From Platycnemis pennipes (Eukaryota > Arthropoda > Insecta > Odonata > Platycnemididae), in assembly GCA_933228895.1 (NCBI GenBank), contig OW121848.1, positions 99,715,470-99,779,469 of the forward strand: 64,000 nt of DNA. Reading direction: 5' to 3'. Under the pieces are notes generated by a model that saw only the letters and a list, made by a program, of their open reading frames with translations, did not search any database and was not told the origin of the DNA. Below are positions 1 through 12,154 of this stretch, piece by piece. Both the position numbers and the translations under genes were made by a program. The first letter of the stretch is position 1. Each line of letters begins with the position of its first letter.

Positions 1-189
1 CCCCAACAGCACACCATATACCAAAACAACCGATATATGTATGCCAAACGTATACCCAATGCTTTCCAAATTCTGGATGTAATCCGGTATACAACTGGTA
101 TATGGCTACCTCTCTATGTACCACATGTACTCCACTATGTATACTAAATGGCTAGATGTCCTATTTCCAGGTGTGTACCGTATATGGCT

Positions 190-345
190 ACGACAGTTAT
201 ACCATCTATGGCTAAGACTTATACTGTATATGGCAACTAGACTTATACTGTATATAGCAACTAGACTTCTACTGTATATGGCTACTAGACTTATACTGTA
301 TATGGCTATTGGTATTATACTGTATGTAGCTACTAGACTGCATAT
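190..345. repeat. Tandem repeat, unit about 24-27 bp
   Basis: Four to five imperfect copies of a unit containing ACTTATACTGTATATGGC, with variants such as TATAGC and GCTACTAG. The small ORF crossing this stretch is only the repeat read in frame and is not a gene. Confidence 0.7.
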
Positions 346-1443
346 TGGTCATGAATTCTTGTTGCATACTCATAATACTGCCATTCACTAGTGTCTATAG
401 ACACTATTAATCACAAAATTATTTTGTACCTTTACCATATTAACTTTAATTACTCTGGACTGGAGTCTACCACAGAAATGCCTGAATAATCTATCTCATG
501 ACTGTAAACACTGCATTTGAAACAAATTTACCTTCAATGCTAACATGTCATTTATGAAGGTACTTGCTATTCATCACATATAACAATACTAGCTGTTTGA
601 GGAATACCACAATTAGATTAGTAACCTTCAAAATCTAAGCAAAAGCCCTATTCATCCAAATGAGCTGTACCCATCCCACACTGAAGCCCATATACAGACT
701 TCGGTGTGGAATGCTAAAAGAGTATGTGAGGAAGAGTAATACTAGAGGCCAAAGACGGAACGAGCTTTGTCAATTGTTCTCCGAGGCCAGGTGCCGCTCT
801 TCATATATTCTAAGGCTGTGGTCACACCTGGGCGAAGCAAAGAGCGATATGCACGGTAAAAGAGTTGGTATATGGTTAAAATTGGTGAGAAGAAGATGAA
901 TGAGAAAGTTACTGAGAACTGAAGTCACCAGAGTACCATACGGTCGGCCGCGGTGACCGGCGGGCGTTACGCCTTCACTCAAAAATATTTTTCTTTTTTA
1001 AATGAATATATTACCTCTGGCAAACTTCTTTAATTTGTAGAGGAGGGTTGTGTCTACAACATGTAAAGAAATGAGCAAAATCGAAGTGTACTATATCGTC
1101 AAAAATTGATTTTAAATATTAAAATTGTTATAAACTTTCACAACATAATCCATTATTATATTTTTTCAATTCAATACCTTTAAAATAAGTCCTTAAGAAC
1201 TTCTGTAGCTTTAATAGTCCCGGAGATACATCATAAAATGTGTAGTAACTTTTGCAAAATTCGAATTTTCAACGTTGCAATTTCTAGTACACAGTTGCAT
1301 TATTTGCAAAACGGCTTTGGGGTTTTCATTTTATTATCAAATGGAGCTGTTCCAACTTTGGTCAAAATCGATTATCCTTTGTGTCATTTTTGCTGATTTT
1401 CTGCTCGAATTGATGTGGAATGACCCATACATATATGTTGCAC

Positions 1444-1729
1444 ATGAACTATGGATACCGGTATACTCATTCCTAGCGTATACGAGTTTGCTATGGTATA
1501 CTATATACCGCAAAACACTTGGTATGTACTGAGTATACGTATATATGGATACGCATATGAACTATGAATACTGGTATATGCATACCTTGTGTATACGAGT
1601 TCTCTACGATATACTATATACTGGTATACACTCTATATGTCCCGAGTATACGTATATATGGATACGCATATGAACTATGGATACCGGTATATGCATACCT
1701 TGCGTATACGAGTTTTCTATCGTATACTA
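1444..1729. repeat. 113-bp tandem repeat
   Basis: The motif ATGAACTATG recurs at 1444, 1557 and 1670, exactly 113 bp apart each time. Each unit also holds GTATACGTATATATGGATAC. The third unit is interrupted at 1729 by the pogo-type element and appears to resume at 3017 and run to about 3060. The interruption shows that the array is older than the insertion. Confidence 0.75.
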
Positions 1730-3016
1730 CAGTAAAACCCCTCTTTTACACTTTTGAGGGGAACTAGAGAAAAAAGTGTAAATCGCAGGAAAGAGTAATT
1801 TGAGGGTATGCAATTTTATATGAAAGTTATGCCTGAAAGAATAACTCCTTGCTTCTTGATTTTGCCTGCCTAATTCTTGCTTTCATTGAATGACAAGTTT
1901 AACATTGAAATATAGTTCCAACAAAACCTCTTCAATAATGCCAAAATCTCTTATTTGAAATGCATGGGGACATGGGGAGATATATTAACTAGATTACATA
2001 TGGTTGGGCCAAGATTAGGAAGAGTGTGAAAAAATTGTACAGTTGTAAATTGGAGAGAATATCAGGAATTAGTTTACAGGTGTATGAGGAAAGATGCAGA
2101 ACAGCAAGCAGTTGAGAAAGGATGCAGGGGGGGGGGGGGGGATGGTGTAGTAGACACTAGAGTGGTCAAGACACTGTTCATTACTGTTAAGTCAGGACAA
2201 CTGCTGATAGAACTTAACGAGATTCAGCATAGGGGTAAGGAAAATGTGAAAAGAACTGCATGGCATTAATGATAGACAAGGGAACTTGGAAATAGAAGAG
2301 GAGAATGACATAGATAAGGATGAACTGAGGCCAGGAATCTTGATCCAACCATGCTAGTAAGTTAAGGTAAATATTATGAGAAAAGGTGTGGAGACTATAG
2401 TGATATTCTATCAAAGCTACTTAAGATTCGAGCTAGAGAAGAATGAGATGATTTTACGGGTGTGTTCGTAGGATATATGAGGATGAAATTTGGCTGGAGG
2501 ATTTTTTTAAATCTGTATTAATGCCTCCAAAAAAGAAAGACAAGATCGCAAATGCTGAAAAGCATAAACTTCTTAAATAAATGAAAAATTTCATCACCAA
2601 TGCGATAGCATCAGCCATCCCGCGAGTTATGCAACCTGAACAACAATCGCGAGAAAAACGACGTACGTGTACTGTAATCCCTCGCGGCATTACAATTCCA
2701 CAGATGAGCGAGGTCACGATAAATGGTGGTATATCTGGGCAAATTTTATTTCTCTTTCATAGTGGTAACTTACTGCATGAGTTTTTACTTTGTCTTTCAC
2801 GGAGCGTTGAGTCCAACCACTAGTTATGCAACCAGGACGACAATCACGGCAAAATCGTCTCGTAAAACGTAAATGGCGAACCATTCAAAAATTTGCTAGC
2901 GTGAATAAAGGGAAGACGTTACATTGCGGATATATGGACATTGTTAGGACATGAAGAAAAAGTCGTTAATGGCGGGAAAACGTAAATTGCGGGGACGTAA
3001 AAGCGAGGTTTTACTG
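1730..3016. mobile_element. Non-autonomous pogo/Tc1-type element with TA target duplication
   Basis: The ends are inverted: CAGTAAAACCcCtCTTTTAC on the left, and the reverse complement of CAGTAAAACCTCGCTTTTAC on the right. TA flanks both ends (1728-1729 and 3017-3018), as expected for the Tc1/mariner/pogo superfamily. The interior (2080-2950) has only short ORFs with no recognisable transposase. A G-run sits near 2128. It is probably a deletion derivative or MITE mobilised in trans. Confidence 0.7.
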
Positions 3017-3081
3017 TATATACCGGTATATGCTCTGTATGTCCTAGGTACGCGTATACCAAATTTCGTGTGCTGTTGGGG

Positions 3082-4364
3082 AAACAGCTTTTTAATAATA
3101 ATTATTGGCAATTTTAAGTGTTTTATGGCAAGTCAACCAAGTTTGAAACTGTAAATCAAAACTAATAAAACATGATGCACTTTCTGGTAAAAAGAACAAT
3201 AAGGCCTGTTTTTTCATCATAACCATTTTAACCATACGATTTGAAATTATGTGATTACTTGAATACTTATCAATTTAAATGCATGAATATATTTTTACAC
3301 AAATGCCTCTACCAAAAAGTCCGTATCATGGCACAAACTTACAACTAAGTGCTTGGCAGCAGCAGGCTGAAGAACATGATACTCAGCTGAACAATACTAC
3401 TGTTGCTAGCTTGTCAACAGCCACAGTTCAACTACATTCTTTATGACTTAACTGAATGGAAATTTGGCATGGTGGAAAAAAAACAACAATGTCAAAGAAA
3501 CTAAGGAACACTTTGTTGAGAATGTAATACACATAAATGAATATTATATTACCATGAATATTCATACATTTTTGTTGTATAATTAGATTGTTGGCGGGCC
3601 ATTGAAAATGTTCTGGTGTGGGAAGAAGTGGTAGGTATATGTAGTACTTCTATCGTACACTACCAAAACATTGTGAATATCCCATTTACATCCAATTTGA
3701 CTTATGACCATACTGAACTAAATGTAGTCCTAATTTGACGGCTGAATGTAAAGAGCTTGACATGGAGCATGATGTTGCTGCTTGAACTTGATCCCGAGGA
3801 TAGAGGATGTAAAAATTGGCATCTTTTGGAATACAGGTTCGAAAGAGGATGGACTGAAAGGGAGATTAGGAAGTTCTTGAGATAGTGCAGGGAAGAAAGG
3901 AAGTTACGAAAATAGGGTCAGTGGATGAAACAGGTAGTGAAAGGAGACAGGATTCTGATAGTATTTGTAGAATAAATAATGCTAGGAAAGTGAAGGAAGA
4001 TAACTAACATTTAAACTGAATGAAGAGAGGTAGAGATATGCTAACGTGAAGGGAGAAAGTGTTGGGAAGAGAGCATGCATGAAAAGTAGGGAAGAAGAAG
4101 TAAAGTGGAGTGGGAGTATTTATCCAAGCAAATGCTATCTGGTAAATAATACCAAAGAACAACAATAGTCAGAGAGTGTAATCATCATTACTAGCAGGTT
4201 TCACTCAACAGCTGAGGTAAATTAAATGTTTAAGGATACAATTGTGCCCTTAAGGAAACTGGATAGCAGTATGGTATTTTAAGGGGATTAGTATGGAGTA
4301 AAACCTCACAATAGCATTTGCTTACTCGTAATTAAAGGTACTAAGGGTAAATAGTCCACATTCA
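3082..4364. other. Gene-free AT-rich stretch
   Basis: No ORF of interest, no tRNA-like motif and no clear inverted or tandem repeat was seen. Because DARS2 runs leftward, this may be part of a DARS2 intron, but no downstream DARS2 exon could be found here. Confidence 0.4.
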
Positions 4365-4510
4365 GAGGATGGAGCACAAAACTTAAAGGGTTCTTCACGA
4401 AGCCATCAAACAGGGACTGGGGTTCTACCACTAATACCTACCACAGCAGCAAGGATTTGAACCCTGAGATGGGAAGCCAGCAATCTATCCACCATGCCAA
4501 CCTTCTCCAC
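4365..4510 (-). repeat. tRNA-derived SINE, degenerate
   Basis: On the minus strand the head reads GGTTGGCATGGTGG, then an A-box-like GGATAGATTGCTGG, then a B box GGTTCAAATCC. It matches the head of the SINE at 15231 (GGTTGGTATGGTGGCTAGAG). The 3' body is decayed and the left boundary is approximate. Confidence 0.6.
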
Positions 4511-5074
4511 ATCACTGTTTAATCATCCCTACTTTAAGAGTTAAATCCTACCTCTTATAAAACCATGCATTGGTGAACCTTCTTTCACTATACTTCAATC
4601 TTGTTATTTTCCTCATCCTTTTCCCTAGTTCTCATCGTCATTCCAGCACTCCATGCCTTCACCCAGTAATTTGCAACCTATTTTTAACTTGTACAATCCC
4701 TCTCACTCATGGTGATGGAAGAAATATGTGATCATGAAAACCACTATGTTAATCTTGATAGAACTTCCATCAGGGTTGAATAGTGAATATAACCACTGAG
4801 ATCAGGCAAGAAATGGAAAGGAGATAGAAAATTGAAAGATATAGGAGTGCAAGAAAAAATTAGATAATTTTCTCCATTCTCACAAATATATGTTTTCTAC
4901 TTGATTTTACGTAGGGATGTCTATAGCCAGAGCCCATACACCACAAAAATATCGGAGGAAGTATCAACAGGCTTACACACACAGGGTTCTCATTGTGAAA
5001 GATGGATGAAGAGGCTCTGGAGAAATAAAACTAAATAGGTATATTCTTTACCAAGGCCTACCTACCCAGATAGC

Positions 5075-5365
5075 AAGCCAGCTGGATTCCAGCTTAGATA
5101 CTGGCTGGATAAATCCAGCTGGACAAATCGCCTGGAATCCAGCTGAAATAGTCAGGTTTGTATCCAGCTGGAATATGTAACAAATCCAGCTGGAAGTGTC
5201 AGGAGTATGCACCTAAAATCCAGCGGGTTGAGACAGCCTGGAATATTATCATGAAATCCAGCTGGATTCCAGTTGGAATCCAACTGATTCCAGCATTATA
5301 CGGGATCAATCCAGCTGGATTTACGCTTTCACACTGGTGAATTCCAGTTTAATTCCAACTGGCTT
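5075..5365. repeat. CCAGCTGG minisatellite
   Basis: A dense cluster of about a dozen variants of ATCCAGCTGGA(T/A)T at irregular 10-25 bp spacing. Since CCAGCTGG is its own reverse complement, the array is strongly self-complementary. It lies about 90 bp downstream of DARS2 exon 3, in the following intron. Confidence 0.7.
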
Positions 5366-5458
5366 TGCTATGTGGGTAAAGGCGACTTTCACCATGTTAC
5401 CAGCTTTGCATTCATTCCATATGGAATACCTTAACCGTAAATTTGAGAATGTACTCAC

Positions 5459-6168
5459 GGTATTTATTTGGTCGATGGGACGATGAAAGACCTTTCCTTT
5501 CACAGAAACCACTGATTCAAAAGGAGTTCCACTGAGTTTTTGGGCGAGATCCTTTCTCTATGAAAAAACATAAGATTTCTGTCATAACACGGTGCGAAGG
5601 CGACATCACAATACACTTCATTAAAAAACACAAAATAATGTAGTCATTTAACAGCACAACAATTTGGAACTCATTTACCTCATCTGGTATGATAACTTGG
5701 GTTAAACCATAACTATCGCGAATAATGGCAAATCGGCTCATTCTAGAAAATTGGAGCCACCCACATATCCGAACAACAGATCCTGCATGTTCTTCGCGCA
5801 GCGATCCACAAGTATGCGTTCTCATCATGACAAACTTATTTTCGGCAGATTTTTCTTTCTGCCTTAAGTTATTGCTACAGTCTGCAAGCAAAGTCATAAA
5901 CGTTGAGTGCAATGTGTGGCTGGTGATCTTCTCACCAGGCCGAAAAGACAAATGGTATGAAATACTAGAGAAATACATAAATACCTTGTGAAATATCTGG
6001 CACTCCATATGATGCAGTGTAGCGTCTCACATGGGAATACTTTGCGGTGTTTCCAATTACCAGAAGTTTGACAAGCTGGTTACAGGAAACTTGGGGAAAT
6101 TCCCTCAAAAATGTGTTCACCGAAAAATGCGATCTAACACAACAACAGAGCAGTTTAACGCTCCCCAT
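5459..6168 (-). CDS. DARS2: Mitochondrial aspartyl-tRNA synthetase, exons 1-3 (5' part)
   Basis: Charges mitochondrial tRNA(Asp) with aspartate in the matrix. Coding exons on the minus strand are 6168-5985, 5881-5679 and 5557-5459. The splice sites are CACAAG/GTATTT, TTGCAG/ACTGTA, GATGAG/GTAAAT, CATAG/AGAAAG and ATACC/GTGAGT; the phases (1, then 0) agree and give 162 residues. Residues 1-60 lack homology and are basic and hydrophobic, consistent with a targeting presequence. From about residue 78 the anticodon-binding OB fold begins: RTHTCGSLRxEHxG, then VRICGWLQ, then RDSYGLTQVIIPDE, then FESVVSVKGKV and RPIDQ. This matches bacterial-type AspRS/DARS2 (CGELR..H.G, GWIQ..R, RDFDGLVQVIIP) and not cytosolic DARS1. 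The catalytic class II domain is not in the window and must lie to the left. The ATG at 6168 is the first in frame. Confidence 0.85.
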
Positions 6169-7369
6169 TATATACGTGCTCAGAGAATATTACATGCGCA
6201 TATGACGAGAACAATCGCTCGCAAAAAATAATTCAATCATCAGACTCATTAACTATTATGCCTTCATGTTTCACAAATACCCGAATACTCGTGCATGTTT
6301 GTTTACCAGTCGTATATTTAAGCGCTGCGCTGAGTTGAAATTCTATCGATAATTTCAACATTCACTTGTTTTTAATGGCGGACTATTTGGATTTTGAACT
6401 TGTTATAGTTATTTGTTTCAGTACCTGCTCCTTCAACGCACGGCCTGGTTTAAAATTAAACTGTGCATATTATGGGCGAAGGAACTTTTACATATTTCAG
6501 AATAGATCCTTGATGGATATTTTCCTATTTGATACTTTAAAAGTGTCATTTTCTCAGTACCAATAATAGTATTTGTTACATAATAATAGAGGCCCAACTG
6601 GAATTTTAGGGTCTAGCATACATTTGATGGAGATCAGTAGAAATTCTTGAACTGCAGCAAAAATAAATATTATCTAATTCATCATTATAAACATAAACCA
6701 AATTTCATACAGTCTTCTAACAAAAATAAACATAGAACAAATATCACTCTAAGCCTATTCCCTAAACAACTAGGTTCATGGGTGCTTTCAAGTCTGTTTC
6801 CGCACTAATAGGCGCTTCAGACCGGGAGGAAAGGTATAAGGATAGGAATGGAAGGGATGGGGATAGGATCGGGTCCGAAGCTGGGCCCCTAAACAACTAG
6901 CTCCTGTTTCTTGGGTGTTGTTACTCATTCGAGGATGATGATCAATAACAGTAACCAACCGAGTTTCATATGTTTTTATACTTAGATCCATTGTTAATAT
7001 GTATTAGTCAATGGCAAGTTGAATTCTTAAATCATATAGTTTTCTTCTGAGGTACCTACCCACTTTAGCAATGATTTAAATTATGACTAATGACCTCTTA
7101 ATCCTCCAAGTTATTCCCTTTGTAAATACTTAGATATCTAGCTTTTCCTCGAGTGTACATGTATTGTGCAATTGTGTGAACTTAGCGAAATCCTTGAGTA
7201 TTTGAATTGGAATTCCAATTATGCATTCCTTCATATTAAGGAAATCTTCTTGTTTCATCAGCTACTGTTACTTGGCAATTCCTAAAAATATTCTTTCACC
7301 TCCTTGCAGCTTTTGTTTTCTTAGTTTAACGTTGGTCTAGGCCTCTTCTACCCAATGGATACCATAAAT
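6169..7369. promoter_or_regulatory. Upstream region of DARS2 and gene-free flank
   Basis: Immediately upstream of the DARS2 start codon. The nearest 200 bp presumably contain its promoter; no TATA box or other element could be placed with confidence. Short ORFs at 6366-6566 and 6788-6991 resemble nothing known. The rest is unremarkable AT-rich sequence. Confidence 0.35.
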
Positions 7370-7815
7370 TACCTTAAAGTCCATAGAATAATAACCCATG
7401 CAAAGAGGGCATTATATCAAAAGAATCTACATATAGCTGGCATTGTTTATGTAAGGCAGTGAGGCATGGATGATAACAGCAGCAGAGAAGTCAAGGGCGT
7501 AAGTATTTGAAATGTAGTTATACAGAAGAATGATGAAGATTCCGATTCTTGGTCAGTCCGGACTAACCAAGTGACTTCAAAATCGTAAGAAGAGTGAGAG
7601 AAAAGACAAATATGCTGAAAACTTTGCTAAGAAAATGGGACAGCCTAATCAGCCATCTTGAGACACGATGAAGACCTTCGTTGAGGGAAAAGTGAATGAG
7701 AAAAATGGAAAAGGAAGGCCTTGCATGAGATATTGATCAAGTAGTCAAGGATGTGAAAATATTGTATAAGAATTAAGAGATTGACTAATAGTACTAAGTG
7801 GAGGACAGCATCTAA
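7370..7815 (+). pseudogene. LINE 3' remnant
   Basis: Heavily decayed plus-strand sequence with the order seen in the C-terminal tail of the LINE family found elsewhere in the window: a GSEAW-like stretch near 7455, a segment near 7530-7680, then EGKVNEKNGKGRP at 7684-7725 and a VVKDVK-like segment near 7740-7760. The same EGKVxxKNGKGRPxMR motif occurs at 29658-29927. Stops and frameshifts break every frame. Confidence 0.6.
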
Positions 7816-8284
7816 CAAATTCTAAGATTGTTGACTTGTGATTAAGATTCAGAGTAATTCTCTGCTGTTGTTACATTTTTGGTTCCTAAAATCTTCAGAG
7901 GCAAATTACTTACACTTCAATGATCTACATATGCACAAAATAAGGCAAGAATTAGATTAGTTCTACAGGTCATGACAGGTTTTTTTTTGGATAACTCACT
8001 CAATTTTGGCACCAAAAAATGCTTCTTTCCACTTGACATTTCACTTCAGTGCCGCCAGATACCTTCCTCCATCTATTCAACCTAAAATGTCTATATTTTC
8101 CTCATTTAACTGGCTTTTAAGCTTCCACCATGCCCTATCCAAATCAGCAATTTTTTGCTAACCTGCCCCATATATTTGTAATAAATGAGCAGTGAAAGGA
8201 TGGTCACCAAAAAAAGTAACCATGGGATCAGTTACTCTTCTAAATTTGCAGTCAATGACAACCCTGGAAAAAATAATTCCTCCG

Positions 8285-8815
8285 TGCGTAGATTATTTTT
8301 GCCATGTAGGTAGAGTGTAGAGGGATGGTAGTACACCCTGAGGAGTGTAGCTACCTGCCCTTTACCCACTCTTTACACTCCTTGGAGGGTAGGCCTACCT
8401 CCACTCTACCTACCATGGAGTGTAGTGCTACCCTCCGTCTACCCTTGCCTGAATGCGCATGGCCTAAACGACGCTTACCTTCCCCACTGTGAAGGGTAAA
8501 GGGAGGGTAGGCCTACCTCCCATTACACTACCTGGTGTTCTCATGGCTACCCACTGCTTACCTCCACCCTACCCCCCGTGGGGTGTAGTGCTACCCTCAG
8601 TCTACCCTTGCATGAATGTGCATGGCCTACATGTCGCTTACTTTCCCTATACCCACCGTGAAGGGTAATGGGAGGGTAGGCCTACCTTCCATTTACACTT
8701 CCTGGTGTTCTCACGGCTACCCACCGCTTACCTCCGCCCTACTCACAGTGGAGTGTAAAGAAGGTGTAGTGCTACCCTTGCTTGAACACGCATGGCTTAC
8801 TTGTTGCTACTAATT
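8285..8815. repeat. GC-rich tandem repeat, unit about 160-180 bp
   Basis: About three diverged units. GTAGTGCTACCCT recurs at 8422, 8585 and 8766, and GAGGGTAGGCCTACCT recurs within them. The latter contains the palindrome GTAGGCCTAC, so the array folds well. The sequence is much richer in G and C than its surroundings. ORFs across it are not genes. Confidence 0.7.
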
Positions 8816-9025
8816 TCCCTTAGGAGAAAAACCACCCGAGCCATTGAAGAGTAAAGGTGCGTTCATAAAAAAATTAGAGTTTAACTAAATCTTATTTATT
8901 AACGGACTTGACACCTGTGGGGCGTTTATTGAAAAAAAAAACAGCGTGGACTGGATGCTATTTATCCACTTCTTAAGTATTGATTAGAATTTTTAATGTA
9001 ACTAATACCAGTTAGATTACAATTG

Positions 9026-10586
9026 CAGGGTGGCTACTGATATCCAATTTTTATATTCCTTGATTGACTTAACAGTTTCCCTGACCGATAGCCTAAAGGT
9101 TTCCTATTATCGGAAAATTTATTTCTGCTGAACCAAAATTTCGTCAAAACTTAGAAAATGTTATAAGCTGAAATAATACATTAAAAGCTACAAGTACACC
9201 CTAATGAAAAAATATATTAAACCTTAATAAGTTACACTCTCATCCAAATTATACACTTTTAATACAAATTTTTACCCTCGCATTTTTCATTGCAAGGCTC
9301 CGGTGCAAAAGGGTAAAAACAGTGCATGTAGCATACACGATAACATCATGATTATCATTTATTAAAAATTGTAATTTCTTTGTCTTGAATAACACTTTAA
9401 ATTATGACTAATGTCATAATTTAAAGTGTATATCTAATTCTGCTTTAAGCTCTAGATTGGAAAAGTACAGACAATGCAACAAAAACAGACCTATCCAGTA
9501 CATGGGGAAGATGGTGAGTGAACATGTTTCTATGGGAAAAAATTATTACCAAGCATTTAGGCGAGTTTTAGCCATGTGATGCCATCAGTTGTGATGTTTT
9601 ATATAATACTACAATGTCACGTATCCTCCCTATTACCTCGGCTGTTGGCATCAGTCGAGCACAGGTGTTCTCCGTACTTTATTCCACTCAACAACCCACG
9701 CCAGTGACACGACACGAGTGCTTGTAGGCGACCCCAAATCTAGTTTTATTTCGTCACTCGGAAGAGCTGATGGCGTTCCTATCTCATGAAGTCATAAAGC
9801 TCACCTCTAAAGGTCTCCGGCAACGGACAGGAAACGTTGCTTTTTAATAAACCTGATGCAGGATCACCCAAAGGAACACTGTTGCATTAATGGACTGCGA
9901 AAGTTTTAGCAACTTGACGATTTGTATATACAAACAAAATATAAGTGCATCACTGCGAGGAAAAACAGGAGGCAATTAGCAATGGCAGCATCATATTCAA
10001 GAATATTATATTTGAGGTGGTTTGTGACCTGGCAAAATTGCTTCAAGAGGGAGCTAAGGGGGCTGGCCATTTAATGATTACGTCGAGGCAGGAAAGGGAG
10101 GAGGACTCTTCTTACTGTCTCACGAAGGAGGGTATGGGAATCGAAGATCTTACGTAAGATTTTGTTTACCCATCTGATCATACTTGTATTACCATTTTAA
10201 TAATCATCATCTCATATTTTTAGAACTGCAAGCACGTATTTACTACGAGCTAGTGTTCCAGTTACCTACCTCTGGACCTCGAGTCTCAGAAGTTAAAAAA
10301 AACGAGAGGTAAAAATCTTCCAAACATCATAGCCTCAGATTCATTGTGATGAGCCATGAATTGTGAATGTGAACAAGTGAATGTTCAATGAATTGACGGG
10401 GCTTATTCCAAGCACGTCAGCGACAGACATTAGATTTAGTTGGTGAAATAAAGGGCAGAAAATACTGCCTGATAACTGTAATGGTAGAAAAATAATGAGA
10501 ATTTCCCATCCCAATTCCTCCCTGACTTTTCCAGAAATTCAAAATTCCCTGACAATTCCAGGTTTTCCCTGACGATCGCCACCCTG
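9026..10586. mobile_element. Non-autonomous DNA element, hAT-like ends
   Basis: Starts CAGGGTGGC and ends GCCACCCTG, flanked by a 5-bp duplication AATTG (9021-9025 and 10587-10591). The subterminal regions are rich in TTCCCTGA, as in arthropod hAT5-like families recalled from memory. No transposase was found; the ORF at 9945-10157 is unrecognised. A near-perfect 16-bp-arm palindrome lies inside at 9392-9429. Confidence 0.6.
9392..9429. repeat. Perfect 16-bp inverted repeat, 6-nt loop
   Basis: The left arm (9392-9407) ACACTTTAAATTATGA is the exact reverse complement of 9414-9429, with CTAATG between. It may be the fused ends of a small nested MITE or a hairpin. Confidence 0.7.
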
Positions 10587-10899
10587 AATTGCTTCACAGA
10601 AAATTGAAGTTAACAAGGGTCTATCACATGCTGTTACCTCACCATTTTAATACAAATATTTGAATGCATATTAACTATAATTACCGACTTGAGCATTAGT
10701 ATCACTGTAGTTGGTACTCCTGCGGTGGCTCTAATGAACTATTTGGCCAGACTATTCAAAGATAAGTTTTCATTTCTAAAGAGTTAAAACATAAAACACC
10801 TGACCCAATTATGTACTTACCAGGTTGTACTATATTACAATTAATTTAATGGAGCATATCTTGCCCACTGACATCCTTAATTATTATTAAGCTACATGC

Positions 10900-11228
10900 A
10901 CATACAAGGTCATAGCGAGCAGGGAGAATCAGGGGGTTCAAAACCTCCCCCAAAATTTTTAGAGAAATTAGAGTAGGTAGTACCTACCTATATTTCATAT
11001 TTTGACCAATTAATTGATGCATCGATTAATTGATCCCGATTAATTAATCCCCATGGGGACCGTCTCAAGCTCCAAATCATTGAACATGCTCCTAAAGTTT
11101 TTTTTGGGCCTTATTCCATGCTCCAAAGCAGTACTTAACCTAAGGCCCTAGCCAGAAATATTTTTTGTGGGGTACAGTCATAATTGAACCCCCCCCTGAA
11201 AAAATTTTCTGGCTACGGCCTTGTGCAC
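10900..11228. mobile_element. Small MITE, about 325 bp
   Basis: The left end ACAAGGTCATAGC pairs imperfectly with the right end GCTACGGCCTTGT. Inside both ends runs a matching segment GGGGGTTCAAAACC / AACCCCCCCCTG. A possible target duplication GCACA flanks both sides. No coding capacity. Confidence 0.5.
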
Positions 11229-12023
11229 AAATTCTACAACTGTATAAATAACCCCAAAAATAATTAAGAACCTTGACTCCAACACAAATTTTGCACCTCA
11301 CAGTCATATGTTTCGTGCTTGCTTGCAGTTAACTGAGTATATGGTTCCAAATTCCCAATAAGGAATTCTTTTTCAATCTTGGCTATAGCAAGTTGTTGAT
11401 GGAAAGGATTTGGCAAGATGGAAATATGGCAAGGTATGCTTGTAAGGAATGTTTAATGTCCCTTCTGGCTTCAACAATGCCAGAGCTTTTGACCTCCAAA
11501 TCTGCCAAAATTGAGTAGGATATGTTGCATGATAGGTTCTATCATGCAAGATAAAAATCCAGAAAGTAAAGATTACTTTCAGAAAACCATAAGTAGATGA
11601 CAAGTAACAGTATAAACATTATTTAAAATGTAATGATTACAAGTAAAATATACCCAAAAAGTAATCATCACTAGTTACTCCCCAAAATTGTAAACGAGCA
11701 TCTGACCTTTCCTTCTACTCACAATTCGATCAATATATTTTATTCACTTTTACCTGGCTTTCCCACTTAGATGGTCATGTTTGCTGAAGTTTTGAATTTT
11801 GTCAAAAGTTTATAAAAAGTAATTTATTCATTGCTTCCACATAGTCACAAAAATATTTAGTAGAAACAGTAATTTATTCAACTTACTGACACACTTAGAA
11901 ACCTTAACAACAAATTCATCACCACATCACAACAATTCATCACCACAAAAACAACATTCATGTTATGCTTCCAACTTAATTTTTATATACATGGATAAAA
12001 GAAGTACTGTATTAATTTTTTTT

Positions 12024-12154
12024 TTACTTCTTCCGCCTTCTCCCATGTTTATTTTCATTTGGATTCCTTCGTAGCCAGTGCTTCAGATCACTCCCATGAA
12101 TTCCAAGGCAAGCAGCCCTTGAATTTACATCACGCATCACAAATGGGGAAAAAC
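12024..12154 (-). CDS. NOB1: NOB1 exon 7 (terminal)
   Basis: Completes the G codon, then encodes FSPFVMRDVNSRAACLGIHG and a tail ending GRRRKK and stop. Human NOB1 has GVSPFVENDISSRSA and a basic tail. The acceptor is ATTTCAG/GTTTTT. The intron before it is about 12 kb and holds the Penelope and Harbinger nests. Confidence 0.88.

Larger units (their letters stand above)
1..3081. mobile_element. Inverted-repeat element carrying satellite DNA, possibly cut by window edge
   Basis: The first 14 bases of the window (CCCCAACAGCACAC) are the exact reverse complement of 3068-3081. Between them lie short tandem repeats rich in TATAC/GTATA (190-345), a 113-bp tandem repeat (1444-1729, resuming at 3017) and an inserted pogo-type element. 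This suggests one large non-autonomous DNA element with satellite-like innards. The true left end may lie outside the window, so no target duplication can be checked. No transposase is visible. The superfamily is unknown. Confidence 0.45.

Noticed and set aside
2581..2823. ORF of 80 codons and its antisense partner
   Set aside because: They lie inside the pogo-type MITE and show no transposase motif; probably chance.
1..5300. Further DARS2 exons (catalytic domain)
   Set aside because: I looked on the minus strand for the YRYLDLR and related class II motifs and saw none; they are presumed to lie left of the window.
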